This document shows, one piece after another, positions 52,142-60,630 of a DNA stretch of 64,000 bases. The notes under the pieces were generated by a model. That model made no database searches. It was not told the origin of the DNA and saw only the letters and a list, made by a program, of their open reading frames with translations. Every line of letters starts with the position of its first letter. Position 1 is the first letter of the stretch. The stretch lies in the NCBI RefSeq assembly GCF_031583065.1, contig NZ_CP134053.1, positions 4,588,001 to 4,652,000 on the forward strand, written 5' to 3'. The translations under genes were made by a program, and so were the position numbers. Source of the stretch: Streptomyces sp. CGMCC 4.7035. GTDB taxonomy: Bacteria > Actinomycetota > Actinomycetes > Streptomycetales > Streptomycetaceae.

Positions 52142-52264
52142 GTGACGGACCCGCAGGCCCTCTCCCACTACCACGCCGAGCTCACCACATGGATCAACAC
52201 GGAGATGGAGCATGTAGTCCTCATCCGGGCCGAGCTGGTGACCGGCTACCGACTCGAGCGCTGA
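52142..52264 (+). CDS. Possible small protein, 40 aa
   Basis: GTG at 52142 (or in-frame GTG at 52121) opens VTDPQALSHYHAELTTWINTEMEHVVLIRAELVTGYRLER, a helical amphipathic peptide that looks like real protein. It lies after the HATPase gene and just before the convergent hydrogenase-like operon. Ribosome site weak. Function unknown. Confidence 0.45.
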   Translation: MTDPQALSHYHAELTTWINTEMEHVVLIRAELVTGYRLER

Positions 52265-52283
52265 GACTGCCGGGCCGGCCGGG

Positions 52284-53765
52284 TCACAGGTCGTTTCCGG
52301 CGTAGGAGAGGTTGAAGCTCTTGTTGGTCAGCGGAAAGTCCGGGACGATCGTGTCCGCCAACGCCACTGGCAGTGCGGGCCAGTTGAAGAACGACGGGTC
52401 GACCGGCTTCACCCGGGCCAGCGTGCCGTCCGGGGCGAGCTCGACGCGAGTGGCGATGGTGCCGCGCCAGCCCTCCACCAGGCCCACGCCCGTACGGGGA
52501 CCGGTGCCGGGTGCGGGTGAGGGCGCGAGTACGGCCGCAGGGGCGCTGAGCCCTGCGGCGAACTGTCCGATCAGGGCCACAGACGTGTCGATCTCCTCGG
52601 CACGGACCAGGAAGCGTGCCAGGACGTCGCCGCTGTCATGGACGGGTACGTCGAGCTGGGTGCCGTACAACGTGAACGGGTGCGCGACACGGGCGTCGTC
52701 AGCGAGTCCGCTGGCGCGGGCTGCGTAGCCGAGACAGCCGATCTCCCGGGCTGCATCGGTCGTCAGGACGGCGGTGCCGGTGAAGCGGTCGTGGACGGTG
52801 GAGTGGCCGAGCGCGAGGTCGGTGATCCCCCTGATGTCCTCGCCGATCGCCTTCAGCCGGGCCGGGTCGGGCAGCGCGCGCAGGGTCACACCGCCCGGGA
52901 CGACACCGCCGCGCAACAGCCGGTGTCCGGTGACTTCCTTGTTGAGGCGCAGGAGTTGCTCGCGGACACGCTGGGCGTGGGCGTTGAGGATGCCGTGGCC
53001 GACATCGTTGCAGAGCATGCCGAGGTCCGCGACGTGGTTGTGGATCCGTTCCAGCTCCAGGAGAAGGGCGCGTGCCCGCCCAGCCTCTTCAGGCACCTCG
53101 GTGCCGGTGGCCTCCTCGACGGCCAGACAATACGCCAGCGCGTGACCGACGGCCGTGTCACCGCTGATGCGCTCGGCCAGCGGGAGTCCGGCGGCCGTCG
53201 AGCGGCCCTGGAAGAGTTTCTCGATGCCCTTGTGGACGAACCACAGGCGGGCCTTGAGCTTGAGGATGGTCTCACCGACGACGGAGAAGCGGAAGTGGCC
53301 GGGCTCGATCAGCCCGGCGTGCACCGGGCCGACCGGGATCTCGTACACGCCCTCGCCCTCCACTTCCAGGAAGGGGTACGGGCCCTCTTGCTCGCTGAAG
53401 GGCGGCGGGGGCCCGGCGTCGGGGCGCATCGGGTACCAGCCGCGGGGCCAGTGGAAGTGGCGCACCAGACGGCGGGGCAGGGGGTGGTCGAGGGGGACGA
53501 CGCCGTGCAGGTCGCGCATCTCGCGCTCGAACCGGCCGGCGGGGAAGGAGAGATGGGCCAGGCTGGGCACCTCGGGGCGGTGGGCGTCGAGGCGGACGTG
53601 GAGTTCGGTGCGGGTGTCGGGCGGCCCGGCGACGAAGAGGTACACCACCCGGACGGCGTCCGGGTCGTGGTGGGCGGCGACCAGGGCGAGGCGGTGCCCG
53701 CCGCGCAGCAACACCTCTGCCCGCTCAGCCAGTTCGGCGACATGGACGTCGTGGACGGTGCGCAT
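52284..53765 (-). CDS. HycE/HyfG-like large subunit without nickel ligands
   Basis: 493 residues fusing a NuoC-like N-terminal domain (about 1-130, RFEREMRDLHGVVPLDHP) to a NuoD/hydrogenase large-subunit domain (about 135-493). The L1 site that in NiFe hydrogenases reads RICGIC is ERISGDTAVGH here, and the L2 DPCxxC site is DPSFFNWP, so the nickel-iron cysteines are absent. It cannot be a NiFe hydrogenase and is more likely a quinone- or electron-transfer module of a complex I-like ion pump. Last gene of the operon, three bases after hyfF. Equivalent to M. tuberculosis Rv0087. Confidence 0.88.
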   Translation of the reverse strand: MRTVHDVHVAELAERAEVLLRGGHRLALVAAHHDPDAVRVVYLFVAGPPDTRTELHVRLDAHRPEVPSLAHLSFPAGRFEREMRDLHGVVPLDHPLPRRLVRHFHWPRGWYPMRPDAGPPPPFSEQEGPYPFLEVEGEGVYEIPVGPVHAGLIEPGHFRFSVVGETILKLKARLWFVHKGIEKLFQGRSTAAGLPLAERISGDTAVGHALAYCLAVEEATGTEVPEEAGRARALLLELERIHNHVADLGMLCNDVGHGILNAHAQRVREQLLRLNKEVTGHRLLRGGVVPGGVTLRALPDPARLKAIGEDIRGITDLALGHSTVHDRFTGTAVLTTDAAREIGCLGYAARASGLADDARVAHPFTLYGTQLDVPVHDSGDVLARFLVRAEEIDTSVALIGQFAAGLSAPAAVLAPSPAPGTGPRTGVGLVEGWRGTIATRVELAPDGTLARVKPVDPSFFNWPALPVALADTIVPDFPLTNKSFNLSYAGNDL

Positions 53766-53768
53766 CGG

Positions 53769-55403
53769 TCACGGCCTTTCCAGGACGGCGGCGGCCTGGG
53801 ACAGCAGGTCGCCGAGCGGGCCCGTCGCCACACCCAGCACGGCACAGGCGATCAGCCCCAGTACCAGGGGCCACAGCGCGGCGGGCGCCTCGGACTCGGC
53901 GGGCGCCGCGCCGAGCAGCATCCGCGCGGTCCGCACGGCGAGCGCCGCGAAGGCGGCCAGGACCAGCAGGAGGGCCGCTGCCATGGCCCGCCCCAGGCCA
54001 CCTCCGGCGGCGAATCCGGCGCGGGCGATGCCGAGTTCGGAGGCGAAGAGGCTGAACGGCGGGAAACCGAGCAGTGCCACCACGGCCAGCCCGAACACAC
54101 CGCCCAGCCAGGGCACTTGGGCGATCAGCCCGCGCACCCGCCCGATCCGGCTGGTGCCCCGCAGGTGCAGGATCCGGCCGGAGGCACAGAAGGCGACCGA
54201 CTTGGCCAGCCCGTGGCCGGCGATGTGCAGCAGGGCGGCGGACAGGGCAAGCGGGCTGCCGACCGCCGCGGCCAGGGCGATCAGGCTCATGTGCTCCATG
54301 GAGGAATAAGCGAGCATCCGCTTGTAGTCGCGCTGGGCAAGCAGCAGCCCGGCGGCGAGCGCGAGGGTGAGCAGGGCGATTCCGGCCAGCAGGACTTGGG
54401 TGAAACCGGCCCCGAGGGCCGCGTCCGCGATGACCCGGTAGCGCAGGATCGCGGCGAAGGCGACGGACAGGAGCACCCCGGACATCAGCGCGGAGACCGG
54501 CGCCGGGGCCTGGCTGTGGGCGTCCGGCAGCCAGGCGTGCAGCGGGATCAGGCCGGCCTTGGCGCCGAAACCGAGCACGACGAGCGTGATGCCGAGCCGG
54601 GTGACCGCCGGGTCGAGCCGGTCGGCGCGGGCGACGAGGGTGGGCCAGTCCAGCGCCCATGCCTCGGCGATGCCGGCCTGCCGGGCCGCGTAGTAGATCA
54701 GGACGGTGCCCAGGAAGGCGAGGGCGATCCCCGCCGAGCAGATCACCACGTACTTCCACGCGGCCTCCACGGACATGCGGGTGTGGCGGTGGCCGACGAG
54801 GAACGCGGTCACGATGGTGGTCGCCTCGATCGCGACCCACAGCACGCCGAGGTTCGCGGTGAGCACCGCCAGGGACATGCAGGCGAGGAAGGCGTGGACG
54901 AGGGACTGATAGCTCCCCCAAGCTCTCGACTTCTCCCCCACTCTCCACTTCGCTCGGGCGGGAGGACCCCCATGAGCAGGGGGGACCCCCGTCACAGCAC
55001 GTCCGGCGGCCCGCTCTCCCGCCAGGTAGGCGGGGGTGGACGCGCAGGCGATCAGCGCGACCGCGCCGATGACCAGCAGCATCCACGCGGTCAGCGCGTC
55101 GGCACGCAGCAGCCCGGAGTACGCCGCTCGCGGCCCGTCGTCGAGGACACCGGCCGCCAGCAGGCTTCCGCACAGCAGGATCACGGCGGGCGAGACGAGC
55201 CCGGCCCAGGCCGCCGGATACCTGGGGGGTGCCTCGGGTTCGGACGCCTCCGCCACCAGGACGGAGCCCGGTGGACGCGCCGCGTGCACTTCGGCGGGGG
55301 CGGGCTTGCGGGTGCGCAGTTCTGTCAGGGCGTACGCCCCGGCAATGGCCAGCGGCACAGCGGCGGGCGCGGTGAGCAGCAGCGCGGAAGCAGTAGGGCT
55401 CAT
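53769..55403 (-). CDS. HyfF/NuoN-like proton-translocating subunit with in-frame repeat insert
   Basis: 544 residues, fourteen or so hydrophobic helices of the NuoL/M/N antiporter family: LWVAIEATTIVTAFLV, AKAGLIPLHAWLPDAHSQAPAPVSALMSG and KRMLAYSSMEHM, with the conserved Glu, Lys and His of proton channels. At residues about 138-164 the dispersed repeat at 54913-54990 adds 26 codons (PAHGGPPARAKWRVGEKSRAWG text) before YQSLVHAFLACM. It keeps the frame and falls in an extramembrane loop. It overlaps hyfE by one base (TGATG). Equivalent to Rv0086. Confidence 0.88.
   Translation of the reverse strand: MSPTASALLLTAPAAVPLAIAGAYALTELRTRKPAPAEVHAARPPGSVLVAEASEPEAPPRYPAAWAGLVSPAVILLCGSLLAAGVLDDGPRAAYSGLLRADALTAWMLLVIGAVALIACASTPAYLAGERAAGRAVTGVPPAHGGPPARAKWRVGEKSRAWGSYQSLVHAFLACMSLAVLTANLGVLWVAIEATTIVTAFLVGHRHTRMSVEAAWKYVVICSAGIALAFLGTVLIYYAARQAGIAEAWALDWPTLVARADRLDPAVTRLGITLVVLGFGAKAGLIPLHAWLPDAHSQAPAPVSALMSGVLLSVAFAAILRYRVIADAALGAGFTQVLLAGIALLTLALAAGLLLAQRDYKRMLAYSSMEHMSLIALAAAVGSPLALSAALLHIAGHGLAKSVAFCASGRILHLRGTSRIGRVRGLIAQVPWLGGVFGLAVVALLGFPPFSLFASELGIARAGFAAGGGLGRAMAAALLLVLAAFAALAVRTARMLLGAAPAESEAPAALWPLVLGLIACAVLGVATGPLGDLLSQAAAVLERP
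54913..54990. repeat. Dispersed GC-rich palindromic repeat inside hyfF
   Basis: 78 bases of CTCCCCCAAGCTCTCGACTT-type sequence followed by a related half-copy and GGGGGACCCCC at the end. The same family occurs in the hyfB-like gene (58583-58665) and inside the MITE-like element at about 11724-11765. At 78 bases (26 codons) it does not break the reading frame. Confidence 0.75.
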
Positions 55404-56083
55404 CAGTCGTGCAGCTCCCGCAGGTCGTCGATGTCGGTGGTGCCGAACGCCTCCCGCATGCGGGTGGTGAGGACCTGCAGCACCAGTACCGCGAGGAGCA
55501 CGTCGAAGGAGACGCCGAGTTCGACGATCAGTGGCACTCCGGACGTGGCCAGGAACGCGGTCGCGGTGATGCCGTTGTCCAGCAGCAGGAAGCCGACGAC
55601 CTGGGCCAGCGCGCGGCGCCGGGTCACCAGGACGAAGAAGCCGATCAGGACGACGGCGAGGCCGACCGGCAGGGCGCGGGTGGCCGGGGTCGGGTCGAGC
55701 TCCACCAGTGGACGGGCGACCACGTAGGCGAGCAGGCTGAGCGCGGCGGCGGTCAGCAGGGAGGCGGCGACGTTCACCAGCGGCTGGGTCTCCCGCACCT
55801 CCTCGCTGTATGCCCGGCCGGCGGCGAGCGCGGCCAGGGCCCGGCGGATCAGATACGGCAGGACTCCGGCCCGCAGTACGCCGATGCCGAGGCCGACGGC
55901 GGCCAGGTCCCAGCGCTCCTCGTGCGCGCCGAGGAGTACCACGATGGCGGCCAGGGCCATGCCCTGCAGGGCGAAGACCCGGACGATCGCGGCGAGTTCA
56001 CGCCGCCACAACACGATCACCGCCGCGAGCAGGAAGGCCCCGCAGGCCAGATCGAGGAGCTGGGTGTACAGGTCGTCGCTCAT
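55403..56083 (-). CDS. HyfE-like membrane subunit
   Basis: 226 residues with six to seven hydrophobic helices and short polar loops. HyfE-family text: AVGLGIGVLRAGVLPYLIRRAL, NVAASLLTAAALSLLAYVVARPLVEL and LLLDNGITATAFLATSGVPLIVELGVSFDVLLAVLVL. It is the NuoK-like element of hydrogenase-4-type complexes and forms part of the proton path. Start overlaps the preceding hyfC by four bases. Equivalent to M. tuberculosis Rv0085 (hycP). Confidence 0.85.
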   Translation of the reverse strand: MSDDLYTQLLDLACGAFLLAAVIVLWRRELAAIVRVFALQGMALAAIVVLLGAHEERWDLAAVGLGIGVLRAGVLPYLIRRALAALAAGRAYSEEVRETQPLVNVAASLLTAAALSLLAYVVARPLVELDPTPATRALPVGLAVVLIGFFVLVTRRRALAQVVGFLLLDNGITATAFLATSGVPLIVELGVSFDVLLAVLVLQVLTTRMREAFGTTDIDDLRELHD

Positions 56084-57036
56084 GACTCTCCGCCCAGGAA
56101 GTACGAGACGGTCACCGCGAGGAGCGCCAGGAGGAAGGAGCCCGCGAGCAGCTCAGGCACGCGGAACAGTCGCACCTTGGCCCAGAAAACCTCGGCCGCC
56201 GCCAGCATCGCGCCCAGCAGGCAGACCTTCACCGCGAACAGCACCAGGGCCACGACCAGCGCCGTCCAGGAGGCGCTGGTGGCGATGCCCCACGGCGCGA
56301 ACAGGGAGGACAGCAGGCCGAGCAGCAGGGTGAGCCGCATCTGGGCGCCGAGTTCGACCAGCGCCAGATCCGGGCCCGCGTACTCCAGCACCATCGCCTC
56401 GTGGATCATCGTGAGTTCGAGGTGGGTGGAGGGGTTGTCCACCGGGATCCGGCCAGTCTCCGCCAGCACCGCCACGGCGAGCGCGGCCGTGGCCAGCAGG
56501 CCCGCCGGGGAGGCCAGCCGACTCGGATCGTGGACGGCGCCGGAGACGATGGCCGGGATGTTGGTCGTCCCGACCGGTATCGACAGGGCGAACACCGACA
56601 GCAGGATGGTCGGCTCCACCAGCGCGGCCACCGTCATCTCCCGGGAGGCCCCCATCCCGCCGAACGCCGTGCCGGTGTCCAGCCCGGCCAGCGCGAGGGC
56701 CAGCGTGCCCAGCGCGATCAGCGCCACCACCACGATCAGGTCCGCATGACCGCTGACCGGTGTGTCCGTCGACAGCAGGGGTACGAGCCCGGCGGCCACC
56801 ACGGTGGTGGCGACCAGCAGCGCGGGCGCGGCCCGAAACGCCGAACCGGTGCCCACTGGAGTGATCGGCTCCTTGCGCAGCAACTTGCGTGCGTCGCGCC
56901 AGGGTTGCAGCACTCCAGCCCCGGCCCGGCCCTCCAGACGGGCTCGTACCTGCCGCATCCACCCGGTCAGCAGCGGCGCTCCCGCCACCACCACGACGAC
57001 CTGGCCGGCGACGGCCGCGTATCCGATTCCGTTCAT
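56080..57036 (-). CDS. HycD/HyfC-like NuoH-type membrane subunit
   Basis: 318 residues from the ATG at 57036, which overlaps the hyfB stop by one base (TGATG). Eight hydrophobic helices and NuoH-family motifs: RLEGRAGAGVLQPWRDARKLLRKEPITP, ALAGLDTGTAFGGMGASREM, ETGRIPVDNPSTHLELTMIHEAMVLEYAGPDLALVE. It anchors the peripheral arm and forms the quinone-site wall in complex I-like enzymes. The frame continues upstream as a readable extension only because of the hyfB frameshift; the true start is at 57036. Equivalent to Rv0084. Confidence 0.9.
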   Translation of the reverse strand: MNGIGYAAVAGQVVVVVAGAPLLTGWMRQVRARLEGRAGAGVLQPWRDARKLLRKEPITPVGTGSAFRAAPALLVATTVVAAGLVPLLSTDTPVSGHADLIVVVALIALGTLALALAGLDTGTAFGGMGASREMTVAALVEPTILLSVFALSIPVGTTNIPAIVSGAVHDPSRLASPAGLLATAALAVAVLAETGRIPVDNPSTHLELTMIHEAMVLEYAGPDLALVELGAQMRLTLLLGLLSSLFAPWGIATSASWTALVVALVLFAVKVCLLGAMLAAAEVFWAKVRLFRVPELLAGSFLLALLAVTVSYFLGGES

Positions 57037-59136
57037 CACCAGCCCACCGCCAGGACCAACAGCAGGACGACCAGGCCGACAAAGCCGTAGCCGAGATAGA
57101 GATGGACGCTGCCGCCCGCCAGTCGGCGCGCCGCGCGTCCGGCACGGACGAGGGCGGTCAGCACCGGTTCGTACAGCCGGTGCTCGATCCGGTCGGGCAC
57201 CGCGCGGGAGAAGCGCACCCGCTCCACCAGGTAGGCCGACTCCCGCACCGGCGTCACGTTCACGTCCTGCTCCGGCGCGAGGACATCGTCGAAGACCCGT
57301 TGCAGCGGCTCGGCGAACGACGTCGCCGTGTAGGCCATGCGCGGGGTCGGAGCACCTCCCCCGCAGTCCCACAGCCGCGTGTTCCGGCGCCGGCGTCGGT
57401 GGCCGTAGAGCCCGGGCAGCGCGGTGGCCAGGACGAGCACACCGGTCAGGGCCGCGGTGATCCACAGCGGCGAGAGCGACGCCGAGCCTCACCTTCAGCC
57501 CGCCGCCCCAAACCGCCCCGCTGCCCGGCAGTCCGACCGCGCCCACGGCCCGGTCCAGGCCGTCGCCCAGCAGTCCGGGCACGAGCGCCAGGGCCGCGCA
57601 CAAGGTCGCGAGCAGTCCCATCCCGGCGAGCATGAGCGGCGGCGCCTCCTTGGCCGCGGCGGCCCGGTCGCTGCGCGGCCGGGCGAAGAAGCCCACGCCG
57701 AGCGCCTTGACGAACACCGCCGCCGCGAGCCCCGCCGACAGCGCGATCAGCGCCACGGCGACGGGCAGGACGACAGCCGGTGCCACACCCGGTACCTGAA
57801 GGCCGTGGATCAGGGACTGCAGCAGCAGCCACTCGCTGATGAAGCCGTTGCCCGGCGGCAGCGCCACCGCGCCCAGTGCGGCGACGGCGAACAGGCCCGC
57901 CGTGAACGGCATCCGGGAGCGCAGCCCGCCCAGCAGGTCCAGGTCGCGTTCCCCCGTGGCCCGCAGCACCGAGCCCGCCGCGCAGAACAACAGCGCCTTG
58001 AACGCCGAGTGGTTGACCACGTGCAACAGCGCCGCCACGAGCGCCAACGCGGCAAGCGCCTCGTCCCCGTACGCCGCGAACAGGCCCGACGCGCCGACAC
58101 CGATCAGGACCAGGCCCATGTTCTCCGATGTCGAGTAGGCCAGCAGCCGCTTCAGGTCGGAGGCCATCGCGGCCTGCAGGATGCCGTACACCGCGGACAG
58201 CCCGCCGAGCGCGAGCACCATCAGCCACCACCAGGCCGGTCCCCCGCCCAGCAGGTCGAAGCCGACCCGCACCAGACCGTAGACACCGAGGTTGACCATG
58301 GCCGCGCTCATCAGCGCCGAGACAGGGCTGGGCGCCTCGGGATGCGCGCGCGGCAGCCAGGCGTGCAGCGGCACGGCGCCCGCCTTCGACGTGAACCCGG
58401 CCGCCACCAGAACGAAGACGAGACCGCGCACCGTCGGCGACATGCCCGCCGCACCCGCCCGCAGAGCCGTGAAGGACTCTCCGCCCGCCTGTCCGGCGAA
58501 CAGCGCCAGCCCTGTCAGCAGGAGTACGAGTCCCAGGTGCGTCATCACCGCGTACCACACGCCGGCCTGCCGCACGGAGGCCCTCCCCCAAGCTCTCGGC
58601 TTCTCCCCCAAGTTCTCGGCTCCGCTCGAACAGGGGGGATCCCCATGAGCAGGGAGGTGCCCCCCTCGGTGCTCAGCCAGCACCAGCAACAGCGAGGCGA
58701 GCGCCATCAGCTCCCACAGCGCCAGGAACGTGGACACCGAGGCGGCCACCGGAACCAGGATCAGCGTGAGCGCGAACAGCGGCAGCAGCGCCTGGGCCGT
58801 ACGGGAGCCGAGTCCGTGCGGGCCGTGCCCGCCCGCATAGCCAATGCCGTACACCGCGACCGCGGCCACGACGACCCCCGCTACCGCCAGGAACAGACCC
58901 GCCAGCGCATCCACCGCCAGATACGCCCCGGCCAGCGGCAGCAGGCCGGGATACACGGCTGTCCACCTGCTTCCGCCCAGTGCAGCCACACCCGCCGTGC
59001 CACCCGCGACCCCCACACCCGCCGTCAGCACTCCAACGACCGGGATACGGGCCCTGTTCTTCAGTCCGAGACCGGCGAGCGCGCCCGCGCCGCCCAGTGT
59101 GGTGGCCGTCGCGAGGGCGGCCGAGATCACGCTCAC
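57036..59136 (-). pseudogene. HyfB-like NuoL/M-type subunit with frameshift and repeat insert
   Basis: Start is the GTG at 59136, overlapping the previous stop as GTGA. The NuoL/M core is intact (FLALWELMALASLLLVLAEH, AGAVPLHAWLPRAHPEAPSPVSALMS, KRLLAYSTSENMG) to about residue 550. Near 57482 the frame shifts: the expected C-terminus (SPLWITAALTGVLVLA, then RLWDCGG, TPRMAYTATSFAEPL and a last helix GFVGLVVLLLVLAVGW) lies in the other frame and ends at 57036. CTCGGCGTCG where CTCGCGTCG would restore the frame points to a one-base insertion. A dispersed repeat adds residues about 157-185. Either the gene is inactivated or this is a sequencing error in a GC run. Equivalent to Rv0083. Confidence 0.8.
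58583..58665. repeat. Dispersed GC-rich palindromic repeat inside hyfB
   Basis: CTCCCCCAAGCTCTCGGCTT followed by a second half-copy (CTCCCCCAAGTTCTCGGCTC), then CGCTCGAACAGGGGGGATCCCC and CATGAGCAGGGAGGTGCCCCC. The doubled half-unit is shared only with the copy in hyfF, so one likely gave rise to the other. The reading frame is maintained through it. Confidence 0.75.
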
Positions 59137-59615
59137 CGCCCGGTCACTCTCCTGAGTGCCGCCACGATCGCTTCCGGCTCCGGCGGGCATCCGGGCACGG
59201 CCAGGTCCACCGGTACGACGTCGGAGACGGCACCCTCGACCCCGTACCCGCCCGCGAACTCCCCACAGTTGATCGCACAGTCCCCCACCGCCACCACCAG
59301 CCGCGGCTCGGCCATCGCGGCCACCGTGCGCCGTAGCGGCTCCGCCATGTTCCGCGTCACCGGCCCGGTCACCAGCGCCACGTCCGCGTGCCGGGGCGAG
59401 GCCACCAGCCGAGCCCCGTACCGCTCAGCGTCGTACACCGGGTTGAAGGCCGCCGCGATCTCGATCTCGCAGCCGTTGCAGGAGCCCGCGTCCACACACC
59501 GCACCTGCACCGACCCGCCGAACTCCCGTGCCTGCGGAGGGGCCTCGCCCTCCGGGCGTGGCGGCGCGGGCTCGGCCACCCTCCCGGTGGTGCGGATCTT
59601 GCGCAACAGGCCCAT
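59133..59615 (-). CDS. NuoB/HycG-like [4Fe-4S] small subunit
   Basis: 160 residues from an ATG at 59615 after AAGGAGG. A Pro/Arg-rich lead of about 30 residues precedes the NuoB-like fold with cluster ligands Cys46 and Cys49 (GSCNGCEIE), Cys113 (GDCAINC) and Cys143 (PGCPP), the N2-type [4Fe-4S] set. It passes electrons to the large subunit. First gene of the hyf-like operon, overlapping hyfB. Equivalent to M. tuberculosis Rv0082. Confidence 0.9.
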   Translation of the reverse strand: MGLLRKIRTTGRVAEPAPPRPEGEAPPQAREFGGSVQVRCVDAGSCNGCEIEIAAAFNPVYDAERYGARLVASPRHADVALVTGPVTRNMAEPLRRTVAAMAEPRLVVAVGDCAINCGEFAGGYGVEGAVSDVVPVDLAVPGCPPEPEAIVAALRRVTGR

Positions 59616-59840
59616 GAACCCTCCTTGACACGGTGAAGACGTGTCCGCAGGTGATCAAAACGGTGTTCTGCGGCTGGAGTTACGACTCTTTGCTTGTGTT
59701 TTACTTACTTCTGCGAGGCTTTGTCGGTTAAGGAATAGCCGAGTCCCTTCGGAACCGGCCCCACGGGTGAAGGCGACCGCCTCCCGCACCAAAGAGCGCT
59801 GTCCAACTCTCGGAAGGCGGCCGCCGATCGATGGCCGTCG
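59616..59840. promoter_or_regulatory. AT-rich spacer before hyf-like operon
   Basis: The 225 bases between the ArsR stop and the NuoB-like start include an unusually AT-rich run around 59688-59715 (GTGTTTTACTTACTTC on the plus strand), a good place for the operon promoter and regulator binding. No clear inverted repeat was found here. No gene. Confidence 0.4.
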
Positions 59841-60191
59841 CTACGACGGCGGCTTCCCCTCCCTCTGCGCGGCTTGCAGGTCTGCCAACAGCTCGGCCTG
59901 CCCCGCCAGCACACCGGAGAGGATGGTGCGGGCAACCCGGAGGAGTTCCGCGACGTGCGGACTGGTCAGCGAGTAGTACACGGTCGAGCCCTCCTTGCGG
60001 GTCGCCACCAGGTTCGCCCGCCGCAGCACCGCCAACTGCTGGGACAGGTGCGCGGGCTCGATGCCCACCTCGGGCAGCATCTCGGCAACCGCGTGCTCGC
60101 GCTCGCTCAGCAGCTCCAGGACGCGGATGCGGGCCGGATGGCCCAGCGTCTTGAAGAACTCGGCCTTCAGTTGGTACAGCGGCGTACTCAT
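59841..60191 (-). CDS. ArsR-type regulator, Rv0081-like paralogue 2
   Basis: 116 residues from the ATG at 60191 with GGAGGGGG upstream. KAEFFKTLGHPARIRVLELLSE, then EPAHLSQQLAVLRRANLVATRKEGSTVYYSL, a winged helix without metal-binding cysteines. It resembles M. tuberculosis Rv0081, which sits in front of the same hydrogenase-like genes and acts in the hypoxic network. Here it directly precedes the hyf-like operon on the same strand and has a 24-bp palindrome 170 bases upstream. Paralogue of the regulator at 51.26 kb. Confidence 0.9.
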   Translation of the reverse strand: MSTPLYQLKAEFFKTLGHPARIRVLELLSEREHAVAEMLPEVGIEPAHLSQQLAVLRRANLVATRKEGSTVYYSLTSPHVAELLRVARTILSGVLAGQAELLADLQAAQREGKPPS

Positions 60192-60362
60192 CGCGCCGCC
60201 CCCTCCCCGACACCACAGCACGGCCTCACCGGCCGGACGTCGGCACATCGCGTCCACCGCCACCCACTCGTGAAGAACATGCAGCCCATCCTCGCGTGCG
60301 GCATCGGCAGGACCGAGCCCGCGCCGAGAAGTTGGGCCGCCGAACCCAGGGTGACAACCTCA

Positions 60363-60386
60363 GGAATTGCTAAGATTAGCAATTCC
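60363..60386. promoter_or_regulatory. Perfect 24-bp inverted repeat, probable ArsR-type operator
   Basis: GGAATTGCTAA-GA-TTAGCAATTCC: two exact 11-base arms with a two-base centre in an otherwise very GC-rich region. It lies between the leftward ArsR gene and the rightward zinc-ribbon gene (24 bases before its ATG), so it could control both. Confidence 0.7.
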
Positions 60387-60410
60387 ATACGTGGTGCGAG
60401 GGAGGCTTGC

Positions 60411-60596
60411 ATGAGAATCACCCCGCTCCGCGGCCTGGGCGTCACCTGGTTCAAGTGCCCGGCCTGCCACCTGAAGTGCCGCCCCACGGCCGTCGGCCCG
60501 GACGGCGTCTGCCCGAGCTGCGGCAACGACCGCATGCTGAAGCTGTCCTTCGGGGGGCGTCCCGGCCAGCCGGCTCAGGACGCCGACCGCGGCTGA
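60411..60596 (+). CDS. Small zinc-ribbon protein, 61 aa
   Basis: ATG at 60411 follows GAGGGAGG. Two CxxC pairs, C16-P-A-C19 and C34-P-S-C37, plus Cys23, form a probable zinc ribbon; a basic Gly-rich tail ends the chain. The palindrome just upstream suggests control by the ArsR-type regulator. Function unknown; possibly nucleic-acid binding. Confidence 0.7.
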   Translation: MRITPLRGLGVTWFKCPACHLKCRPTAVGPDGVCPSCGNDRMLKLSFGGRPGQPAQDADRG

Positions 60597-60630
60597 CCGG
60601 TGGTGCCACCGACCCGGTGAGAGTGCCGGT

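Noticed and set aside
56080..59190. A single fused HyfB-HyfC protein of about 1036 residues
   Set aside because: The middle segment is frameshifted, Arg-rich nonsense; the real HyfB C-terminus is in another frame and HyfC has its own overlapping ATG start.
52284..59615. Functional NiFe hydrogenase
   Set aside because: Both CxxC motifs for nickel are missing in the large subunit and no maturation genes (hypA-F) are in view.
59841..60191. Metal-sensing ArsR (SmtB-type) repressor
   Set aside because: No cysteine or histidine metal site in the winged helix, and the similarity is to the Rv0081 branch.
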